Positions 51,155 to 61,148 of a stretch of DNA of 64,000 nucleotides are shown in pieces. The DNA lies in NCBI GenBank assembly GCA_003342815.1, contig PTEX01000031.1, positions 2,805,984-2,869,983 on the forward strand, in the 5' to 3' direction. This DNA comes from Eudromia elegans. Taxonomy: Eukaryota > Chordata > Aves > Tinamiformes > Tinamidae. Positions within the stretch are counted from its first letter, which is position 1. Each line of letters starts with the position of its first letter. The notes beneath the pieces were generated by a model. It was not told the origin of the DNA and ran no database searches. It was given only the letters and a program-made list of their open reading frames with translations. The position numbers and the translations under genes were made by a program.

Positions 51155-51879
51155 AAACCTTAAACAGCAGTTCCAACAAGGGCCAACGTCTCCTCAGAAC
51201 AGCGAGGCTCCCCTGGCTGCTTGCTGCTCCACCTTGGTGGAGGTGCCTCCATTGACCCTCCATGTGCAGCCAGCGCATCTGACATGGCATCGATCCAAGC
51301 TCCTATGGGCTCCTCAAGACCTCAGCAGAGAGGAAGACAAAGATAAATATATTATATATATATATATTTGTGTGTATATGTGTGTTCACGTGCAGGCAGG
51401 TGCAAGTATCTACCCTTTGTATCTTCAGAACTGAGCTCTTCTCAACTCTGTGTCTTCCAACTTGAAGGAAAGACGGCTGAGGAGCTGTAACTCTCTGTTA
51501 ATGAAGACAGAGTGATTTGTTTTGACCGTGTAATAATTTAAAGTTTCATTAGGTGAGGTTATCTCTTCCTATATAAGGAAAAAACCACATAGATTCATTT
51601 TTTTTAATAAAACTTTTGCTATTAAATCTGAGGCCTCATCATATTCTTCATAGAATAGCTATAGAAAAACAAACTTTTAAAAAAATGGTTCTCTGCAAGT
51701 TCATTTTAAGGATTTAAATTTTTATGAATGTCATCCTTGCGTGTATCTGTATCCTCTATTAAATGCACAGCATTCACTTTTCAACATATTTAAGGGAATT
51801 TAATGAGTTTAATAAACTTAAAGGGATGTTATGTCTGTTCACTCTGTAAAGATTGTTTATTTCGGGAAATAAACCATTT
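51155..51879. other. Intergenic DNA with an AT/GT simple repeat
   Basis: A degenerate (TA)n then (TG)n run lies at about 51344-51390. The rest is AT-rich with a T9 run near 51599. No gene was recognised. Confidence 0.5.
51344..51390. repeat. (TA)n/(TG)n compound simple repeat
   Basis: An AT-alternating core is followed by TTTGTGTGTATATGTGTGTT. It is likely unstable in length and not informative beyond that. Confidence 0.85.
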
Positions 51880-52165
51880 TGAAATGAGTAGTATGACTTT
51901 TAGAGTTATGACTATCTCATTCAATTAGTTTCTGTAATTATTGCCATTCTGCACAGTATACGCGGTACCGAAGGAGAAAATACATTTTCAGGAATTACAG
52001 TGTAGGTGTACAACTGTTATTGTTAATGAGCCATAAACTTTCGTCTCCCGCTCTGTAAATTCAGGCAGGTGTAATGCAATTTGGTAAAATAAGTTGACAG
52101 TTACAGTTGGACAAATAACATTGTATTTTAATATTTGCTATGAGATTGCTATTCCCCAATGCATT
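51880..52165. promoter_or_regulatory. Candidate conserved element with T-box half-sites
   Basis: The block contains two direct AGGTGTA cores, at 52004-52010 and 52067-52073, exactly 63 bases apart. Each is a T-box half-site. CAATTAG near 51923, GTAATTATTG near 51935 and GTTAATGAG near 52022 are homeodomain-type cores. It includes scattered CpGs (ACGCGGTACCG near 51960) in otherwise AT-rich DNA, a texture common in deeply conserved enhancers. No coding frame is evident. Confidence 0.45.
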
Positions 52166-55137
52166 TTGTAGGATTTATTTTTTCTCTGCATTTTAGAACA
52201 CCATCATAACTTTTTACAAATATGTTGCAGTAGGCTCAAGCAGGATCAGAATAATACTGAGTTCTCCCTGCTCAGGGAGATGTCATCTGAACAACAGACA
52301 GGGAAGTTAAAGGACATTTCCTCTTTTACCTAGTTTATCCTTCCTAGATTTCAGGGACATAATAAAGAACAAATTGAATGGAAGCCTAGACCTTCCCAAC
52401 TCGTGCACTTAGGCTTTGTCTATGTTAGCAAGTGGCTTAGATAGACAGGAATATATCTAGAGAGTGAAACCATGGGTACTGTATTCCAGAAACCCAAGCT
52501 TTGTGCCATGCTGGAGTACATGCACATGCATAAAAACAGTATCTTGAGTCTAATGCCACGGTCAAAATTCGTCCCTGCCAGATTCTGAATGGGGAAAGTC
52601 AAAAGGAAACAACACAGAAGAGAGGCAAAACTCGATTGCAAGCACCACGTCCTGCACTCAGCCTGCAAGACAGGTGAAGGGAAGTAGGGTTTATTCTCTG
52701 CACAGCCCGAGCTGGAAGGCCTGGCAGCTCCGGGGGGTGGCATGGAGCAGCGCGCCTGGATGTGCTGGGACGAAGGGCGAGGAGCTGCTGTGCTGCTCTG
52801 CACAGAGCGTGAGCGAACAGCACCGAAACAACAACAATCAGAGCGCTGCCCTATCGCTCAGTGGAAAACTTTGATCACTAGTTTCTTTGCTTCACGTTCA
52901 GGAAATAACTGGTGACAGTTTTAAACTAGTAAGAGCAATGGCCATATTATTTATTTTCAAGTTTTTTTTTTTTTTTCCTTGGGAACCTCTAGCATTTGTG
53001 TATAGCCTACAGGAGGTCTAAATTCAATAAAAGACAAGTTTCACTGGGTCTTTCACCATATGAATATTACAGCTGCAAGAAAGATCATTAGCACTGTGAT
53101 TGCCATACCCTGCCCACATTGAGGTTGCTCTGAAAAGCCCCTTTGCTGCTTCTCACCATCAGTGGTTTCCTCAACACAAGTCTTTTTTGCCTGTTTCCTT
53201 CTCCTCAGGCTGTGCCAAGGCAGAAAAAGCAACCTCTTCCAGCAGTGGAAAGGCACTTGAAAAATATTCTATATTATCCAAAGGAATCATGGCACAATAA
53301 GGACAAACTTAGTAAGACAGGTAAACGAGGATTTTCAGAAGTAACAATGTGATTTACAATGAGTTATCTTTTGAGCTCATGGATTAATCACATCCCAAAG
53401 CGGACACAACTTCTGACGATGGACATTCAGCCTTCACTGCGGTTTCTCAGGGTTTAGAGGTTGAGTTTTGTCTGAAATGAATGATTAACAAAGTACAGAT
53501 TATATTTTCAAGCTTTTAGAATTCATTGAAATAGAGAATGTTGAATGGAATGTTTTTACCTTTCTGATAATTTGGAAAGATTATTCCATTAAAATGAGTA
53601 TCTCGCTCCAGATATTATGCAGTTTCCAAATCCTAAGTTTTTAGGTGTACCATTACTGTCTTTAAGGCAACCAATGAGTACTTCACTAGCAAGCACAAAA
53701 CATTCATCTGTAACTTCAAATATTGTGTCTAAAGCAGAAAGGCTGCTTTTCCTCTGGCTTTTCCTAATTTATTCAAGATTGTAATGCTGAACAAGAAGGT
53801 GCTTATAGGCACATGGGTGGTGATGCTGTGGGTGGAGGTAAAATAGATATTCTTGATGACTTTGAAGCTACTTTGGTATCACTGGGGCGGTCAACAAATC
53901 TATGCATCTGAATCTCATTGATTATCCATAAGAGAGCCTGATAAAAGTGCATTTGGTTTAGCATTCATTTAGAATTAAACAATTACAGCTTGTAATTCTA
54001 TCCATATCTTCTTGGTCTATTTATATGTCTAGGAGATCTGCACTCTAGTCATCTTGTCGATACATCCCCCTTTCCATCTTCAATCCTCCAAAATCTCTTG
54101 CTGTAGTGTTTAATTTTGGTAACCCTACGCATATAATCCAGCAATACAGTTCCTAGCTTCTGTTACACTATGCAGTGAGACAAGATGGATCCTGTAAATC
54201 AATCATCCATACAAAGACCTTGTTCCAAGACAGTCCAACTATTTAGGCGATGGTTAGTCAGCTGTCATTAAAAAATTATCCCACACGAACAATATCACTG
54301 TTTCCACAGAGACTTATTGGCTGCCCAGCGGTATGATTTGAATGCACTCTGGCCAAGTTTCCTTTGGAATCTCTACATTTTTTCCAAGATCTTTCTATAC
54401 TGAGTTCTGCTTTCCAGGAAAGTAACTGCTGTGCCATAAGCTACACACACACAAAAAAGTATTTCAACTCTCCCCCTAACTTACAAAAATAAACAAGAAA
54501 AACACCCTAACCCAACGGAGACGCAAACTACTCTGCACTGAAATCCTTGGTGCTTCTGTAACACATGCACTCTGTCTTCGAGTCCTCCCATCCTTCCCTC
54601 CTGCAAGCTCTCAGAGATAACAAATGACACATTTAGAGGATGATTGAACACTCTACAAATGTTAGCAGCGGAGCAGCCTACAGTTGCTCAGCGCAGCTGG
54701 GGCTGTAATTGTGATGCATTGGGAAGCTCCGCGGCGTTCGGAGGCCCTCGCGCTTCCATAGGAGACCCGCAGTCAGCACGTGCTGTCGCACCAGGGCAAG
54801 GTGGGCAAGCACCTTCTTTAGGGTCTGCTCCCCCTGTGACGCGGCCATAAGACCACAGCTCCCTCCTGCCCTCCTGTTAATGGGAGCGCAGTAACTTTTG
54901 GAAGCCCCAGACAAGGCTCAGGACTTGCTGCCAGTGCCCAGCGACCAAGCAGAGGCTGATTGCCCATCGGGCTCTCTTATTATCTCTCCTCCAGCTCACC
55001 TCACACTAACCCAGAGGCCACGTGGCAAATGGATTTTGCCCAATCGAAGTACTAGGAAGCAGCAGGCAAAGTTTGTTCAGCCTCTCAGAAGAGCAGTCCC
55101 TTGAGATCTGACCCGTCTTCCCTGCCTCTCTCTTCAG
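52166..55137. other. Intergenic DNA, nothing firmly recognised
   Basis: A T15 run lies at 52962-52976. The stretch 53340-53640 (GGATTAATCAC near 53381, AATGATTAACAAAG near 53480) has a weak enhancer-like look. From about 54660 the DNA becomes GC-rich, which continues to about 55660. No exon or transposon was identified apart from the item that follows. Confidence 0.45.
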
Positions 55138-55227
55138 GTAGCTCTCAAACCAGCCAAAGTGCTCGTGACACTGGCAGGTGGAGCATCAGTCCCTGCTCCG
55201 CACGCATCCTGCACGAAGGCTGAGCAG
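55138..55227 (+). other. Weak candidate exon, 30 codons
   Basis: A strong acceptor (TCTTCCCTGCCTCTCTCTTCAG, AG at 55136-55137) is followed by 90 open bases in phase 0 ending at CAG before GTACAG. The 30 residues (starting VALKPAKVLVTLAGG) match nothing I know. It sits in a GC-rich block where open frames are common, so this is a low-confidence call. A noncoding RNA exon is as likely as a coding one. Confidence 0.15.
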
Positions 55228-56329
55228 GTACAGCGTGACCCGGCGGGCAGGCGAGCAGGAGGAGAGGGCTTGGGGATGCTCCCGTGCACTGTGCTCGTAC
55301 TCGCAACACGCTGTGCATGGCCAAGGGAGGTGGGAGATGTTCCTGCACCCTTGGGCTCAAGCAGTAGCTGCAGAGGGGCTCTGCGGTGCCCTGGGACAGG
55401 GATGTTTCCCAGGCCTCTTCCCTGCTTTGCTCTCACGCTCCTCTCAAGGGAAACAACGGAGAACAGGAGAGCACGAGAGGCTGCAGAGAAGCAGGCGCTC
55501 ACCTGCAGAACCTGCGTCCCGTTCGGGGTGAGAACGTCCAGCTCCTCTGTCCATGCACTAAGTCATCGCTCGGTGAACCGCTCACCTCGAAACGCGCCAG
55601 GATCGCTTCTCAAGGCAGCTGTTCCTGTGGAATTTAAATCTAAAACTCCACAATGGGGATTAAACAGGAAAAAAATGACTTCTCTGAATTGTCACAAATC
55701 TTGATACGTTACTATTTTTGTTATTCACTCAAGAGCTTTCAGTCATCCATTATGGCAGCAGACAAACTGTGCCCTGAGGGCGGTTAATTAATAAAAGCTA
55801 ATGGATCACATTCTGTGTGCCTCAGGAACGGAGCTCCTAAAGACAAATTTCGTTTTACCAAACAAAGCTTATTTATGGGGAGTGCTTTCCCGTAAGATCT
55901 TGCCCACCCAGTCTCTACCATGTTATGCCTTATTTCTTCTCCTGTCACGTGAAATCTCCTGCAAGTTTTACACTGTTTTTAACTGCACATTCACACAAAT
56001 AATGAATATATTAAATACGAGCATCTGAACAAATATAAGCACTTTTTAGCTAAAGCTTCATTTACGTGCAAATATACTCATCAAGGCAATTTTGCAGTAT
56101 CTGGCAACCTAGATTTAAATAAATATATTGGCTTCATTTACGTTTGAAAGTGGAAACGCACTTGAGTCCTACTTGAGATACAGCCAGAGCAGTGGTTGGC
56201 TTTGTGCAGGTATTTTTGCAGAGCAGACATGGGGGCTCCTTTAGATTTTTGTGCCTACCCAGGGAGTTCCAGGCAGCAGAGTGCCCATACACAGAATTAT
56301 CAGCACATCAAAGGCATTATATTTATCAA
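55228..56329. other. Intergenic DNA; short enhancer-like patch
   Basis: GC-rich to about 55660, with overlapping chance frames on both strands. At 55690-55820 a short AT-rich patch contains GGTTAATTAATAAAAGC and GCTAATGGATCAC, an enhancer-like combination. No gene was recognised. Confidence 0.4.
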
Positions 56330-56560
56330 ACCCTGCCACAGCACATTTACTAGCTGTATGATGGATGTTGTTGTAGCAGGCGAGGAACACTTTGATGTAC
56401 ATGGCCTTCTTTGATTAATGAGGGCTCTTGCTGAGAAGCTGCATATGGAGTAAATTACTCTTTTCAAAAATGGCTGATTTGCACTATTGTACTAATTATG
56501 TCACAAGCTCGGAGTTGGTTTCAAATTCAGTCACCCAAAATAAAGAAATGGAAACACTCC
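56330..56560. promoter_or_regulatory. Candidate conserved element with PBX-HOX site
   Basis: TGATTAAT at 56412-56419 matches the composite PBX-HOX site, set in TTTGATTAATGAGGG. The neighbouring sequence (GTAAATTACTC near 56450, GTACTAATTATGTCAC near 56488) adds further homeodomain cores. The block is unique sequence without an exon-like frame. Its function as an enhancer is inferred. Confidence 0.4.
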
Positions 56561-56827
56561 TGAGCAGTTCATGCTCTTGTCATACACACAGCTCAAAGCC
56601 CATGTGAAATAACTAAATACAGTTTGTTACTCTTGCAAAAAAAGAAAAAAAAAGCACTGATAAATATTTCCTTTCTCCACGTCTAAAATCTAGTCCCAGA
56701 TCTGCTCCTCTGTAAAACCCACAAACTTCTTTGGACTTCGCTTGTATTTTTAAGAACTTTAAGTTTTTGTGTTTTTAAGAATTGTTATTTAAGGGACTAT
56801 GGAAACATTTTAATCTTTCATCCATCC

Positions 56828-56828
56828 N
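56828..56828. other. Single undetermined base (N)
   Basis: One N interrupts a C-rich run (CCATCC N CCCCC). It probably marks a base-calling or consensus ambiguity at a homopolymer, with the true C-run length uncertain. Confidence 0.9.
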
Positions 56829-57028
56829 CCCCCTTAGCATCTTAAAAAAAAAAAAAAGTAGGAGGAACCACAGGGCACAAAGTGCACTTCTTAAAAGCAT
56901 TTCCTCGATTAATTCCTACCAGCTACTGAAATACTGCAAAACTAAAGTTATTCCATTAGCCTCAGATCTCGAAGCATTACTATGATGGCCTCTGCTGCCT
57001 TAAGCAATTTATCTGCTTAGCGGTTAAG

Positions 57029-57044
57029 AAAAAAAAAAAAAAAA
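57029..57044. repeat. A16 homopolymer
   Basis: Sixteen consecutive A residues continue into an A-rich GGAAAAAAGAAAAATGG stretch. No upstream retrocopy was recognised that would make it a retroposed poly(A) tail. Confidence 0.8.
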
Positions 57045-60000
57045 GGAAAAAAGAAAAATGGAGCATTTACACAGTGTTACTTTCTTAAAATTTAGAATAG
57101 TAAATATTTTATCATGCTAATTAAGTATGGTTTGTAGACTCCACTTTGTTACTACAGATGGCCACATCAATGCTTTACTTAGGCTAGCACAGATCAAACT
57201 AATTTTTAACATCAGACGAACGAGCAAGATAAAAGAGGAAAAAGTGTTCATGCACGTTGGGTGAGATTTCACTAATGATTTAAGTACACTTCCTCTTAGA
57301 GGGCTCAGGTTGGATACAGTTTTGCTTTCATGATTCAAAAATTTACAACACTTTTCTATGGTTGGATGACAGCAGACTCATTTCACTAAAGAGGAAAAAC
57401 ACTAACCCACATTAACCTAAGGCATAGATAAGAATGTCACAAAATATGTCATATCACATGGGAGGCTAAAGTTTAAAGAGTCTTCTCAAAGGCTATGAAA
57501 CATTCTGGGGAGGGAACACAATGTCAGCTGAGCAAAGAGGTTTGCATCTCAATACACCTGTGGTTTCACCTTTCTGCAGCACCCTAAGGAGCTTGCTAAG
57601 GACTCCGGTTCGACGACTACTTAGACAGTATCTAAGCACTCCAGTTAGGGTTTGGAATGACACCTGAGAGGCAGAAAGTCTTCCAGTAGACGTAGGTTCC
57701 TGTGGAAAGCCAGGTATTTAAGAAATAACAGACCACAAGTGTCCTGTGCACAAAACCTGTACATTTAGAGGTCAACCACATTTCTCTATTTCTCTAGAGA
57801 CTTCCAGTTCAATTGCTGTCAGGCAGAGGAAGAAAGCAGATTTCTGTGAAAAATACATTACCCATATTGACAACATCATCACTTTCATTTTTTCTTTTGC
57901 ATATAAGGGTGTCTTTGGAAGAAAGTCCTCCACATACACAAAATACCACAAAGCTTGCTGAATACACAGTCCAGAATTGCTGCACTAGCCCTGAACTATC
58001 CAAAGTTGGAGGTCTCCAAACCACTAGAAGGTAGCAACCTCTAGAGCCGTCTCAGAAGACATTTCTCTTACCATGGAATAAGCTGGAAATGATTATTATT
58101 TTTCTTTTCCAAAGCAGTATTGGATTTTAGAGCAATATCCACAAGGGGAAATTATGAACAGAAGGATTCGAGGGAGAAGGACTTTCAGATCCTTGACAGG
58201 TCTCCCTGGACTTGCTTCGGAAAGGTCAGGAGCTCACTCTGGGAGATTGGCACTCGGAGTGAAATACAGGACTGTCACTGGACAGCCCAGAAGGACTTCC
58301 TTCAACTTGCTCAAAATTTCAGTAAAATGACACATATCTGTCCCAAAATAACTCCAGGCTTATTTACAAACCTATGGTGGAGCGGGAGGAGCCATGCAAC
58401 ACGGCACATGCAATAGCAGCCAACTCTGCCTAGGATTTCTGGCTAGGATTTGTGGGAGCTGCAGAAACCCTCCAATACTACGAACACAGAGGAGCAACAG
58501 CAGAACCCATGATTTACGGATTAGGCAAGACGGTTCTTGGCTGCTGTTTTGATGCAGCTTCGCTATCTGCTTCTTCCAAATGCATCTGTTCCACATTAGA
58601 GCACATCACTTTAGAAATAGATTAAAACCATTTGGAATTATATAAAATATATAGGACACAGTTTATGTTATCTACCAAAAAAATCCCCTTAAGTCTGAAC
58701 AAGCTGAAATCCTTCAAACTTCTTTGGAACCTGAGGACACCCTGAATTTTTCAGGATCTCTCCTCTGTGCTTGAGGATACCTCCCCAGAAGAGCTGAGAC
58801 AGGGCGAGCTCCTAATTTAGCAGAGCTCACCACAGAGCCTGCCCTGTTTTCTCCGAGACTGGGACTAATTAAGTACGCTCATATTCCACTGTGTGTTTAG
58901 GTCTGGTTTAGCAAAATATTTCAAACGCTTAAGACGCCTGCTTTAAATCCAGTAAGTGAGCTAAAAATAAGACAGGTACTCTCAGCCTGCCAATATTATA
59001 ATGCGCTTCTAGTCAGTCATATAGAAAATTTCTGTATCAAGCTGTGCAAGCTACCAATCCAAAGCAAATTAAAACGTTATGTCAAAGTCTTGCTTAAATT
59101 TCAAAAGAAGATGAGAGCGAGTCTCATTTTCCATAAATGATATCATCATCCCCAATTTTCTTCAATTGCTATCAGCCTTAGAGACTACGGGTGAAGAGAC
59201 TATGTCGCTTTTTGCAAATGACACTTATTCCCCCCAGAATTTTCCATGGAAAAAAACGTTCTGGAATTCTGTCAATGCCAAAGTCCAGTATTTCATCTGA
59301 TTCTAATTCCTAAGCCAAATATGACTGCCCATGAAAACTTTTCAACCCCTTTACATTACAAAATGACATGGCACCAATCCTTTTGTTGCTTCCCAAGAAA
59401 TCCTGCAATTAATTGATTTTCTACCTTGGGTAACATAGCAGTAAACTAGTTAGGCAAAATTGCAAGTACTACCAGGTGAGACAGTCTCAGAATACTGTGT
59501 TACATCTGTAGAGAAGTATCTTATTTCCATCTTATCTTTGCATTAAATACAGTAATAAAATAAATGAAACCACAAAGAACACAAGCTGTGTTAGAAGAGT
59601 GTTACAGCTTGCTCTAAGCCCACAAAACCAGGGAAATATAAAATGCAAAAGACAAAAGGATCCAATATTGACCTCGCACCAGTTGTGAACTGCTGCAATG
59701 CTCACTCATTCCAAAAGTACTCATTTGGCTTCAGGGCACATTAAGATGCCTTTGATGTTGAAATTGGTACTGTGCAACTGGAGAATAGCGAATTTAGCAT
59801 TTAAAAGGCAGAAAAAAAACAAAAGCAAGTTGGGTAAGTGCAAGCTGGTAAGTCTAAGGATAGCATGAAAGAGCCTAGGACAAGTTTTGAAGGGAGAAAC
59901 ATTAAAGACAATGGTCAGGGTATGCTCTCCAAACAAACTGGCACAACGACGCTGTAAATACTGAGAAGGTAAAAATCATAACCTGAAGATAGTCGTCGGC

Positions 60001-61096
60001 AAAATGACAAGGAGGTATAAATTAACTAACCATAAATATAGGCCAGGGATTAGAAGAGGGACTTTCCAATGAGCATGGCAAGGTTAAAAGAGCTTCGTTA
60101 AGAAAAAAGTAAAATTGGCAAAGGAACTCAGGAGGCTCCTTTCAGCTGGTGTAATTTAGCTCTGCACTTGCTGGTTGTTGTTGTGGCTGCCCATCTGGGC
60201 ACAGCAGAATTCCTAATCTCATAGGGAATATCACTACTTTTGAGGACAGAGTGGTATTTTGTAGTTGCCATACATCTGTGCCCTGGGTACAAACATGACA
60301 TGCGACATAGATGTTAACATTACACCAAGTGAGCCACCAGTGAGTATTTACAGGCGTGTGGTATGAGGAAAGAAAAAGAGCAGGTAGGTGCTAACCGACA
60401 TGAGGTGGGAGCACAACACCCCATCGAAGGGCTCCCTCCCACTGCCACGAGAAGGTAATAAGGCCGTTTACAGTTTACAAACTACTTCCACTCGCATTGA
60501 CCATTGTAAGCCGCAAGCAAAGCTGTCATGAGTCTTTTGTAGGGGAAACCTTAAGGGCTTTGGTTAAGGTTTGCTGTCAGAAAGCTGCTCAAAATGAATT
60601 CAAAGCGCTAGGCTCCCTCACTGAAGGTCAAACATAACATTTGCAGCTGGAATTGCCGACACAATAGCAGCATGAGCGGGAAAATAAAGATCCATCCGAG
60701 AAGAAGACGTTTCCCACTGAGTGAGTGTTTTACCCAGGGCTACAGCAGAGGGGAAGGAGAGGAGGACGTGGCCAGCACCACCGGCAGGGGCAGGCAGAGC
60801 TGCTGGGCTCCTCTCGAACTCCTCATAATTTTTGGACTTCTTGCTCGAAAATATACAGACTCTTAACCACTCACCTGAATAGATGTCAACAAACAAGCTT
60901 TTCACCCTCAGCGGCCCCAGAAATGTCCAAGGAGCAGCAGAAAGCCCAATTCTCGGGTGTGCCGACTCAGCACGCTGCCAGCACGCCCATGTGCACGAGC
61001 CAGCAAGAGCAGCAAGACTGGCTCTGGGACCGGGATCCATCTACTAACTATTAATCAATGCCATCTAGAGACCCCAGGTCTGCTACTGTACTTTCT

Positions 61097-61148
61097 ACAA
61101 ACGGTATTACATCTTGCAAAATACAAATGGTGTTACATCTTGCAGAAG
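61097..61148. repeat. 26-bp tandem duplication, two copies
   Basis: Units at 61097-61122 and 61123-61148 share ACAAA-GGT-TTACATCTTGCA, differing at only four positions, all consistent with single transitions. There is no third copy. Confidence 0.8.

Larger units (their letters stand above)
56561..61096. other. Intergenic DNA, nothing recognised
   Basis: The sequence is AT-rich with A runs near 56636-56656, 56844-56857 and 57029-57044 and one undetermined base at 56828. Open frames (98 codons at 58120-58416, 140 codons minus at 60618-61040) show no domain. No transposon was recognised. Confidence 0.5.

Noticed and set aside
55134..55704. Overlapping frames of up to 181 codons on both strands
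   Set aside because: High GC content reduces stop codons in all frames. No frame has a recognisable domain. Only the small splice-bounded segment is kept, at low confidence.
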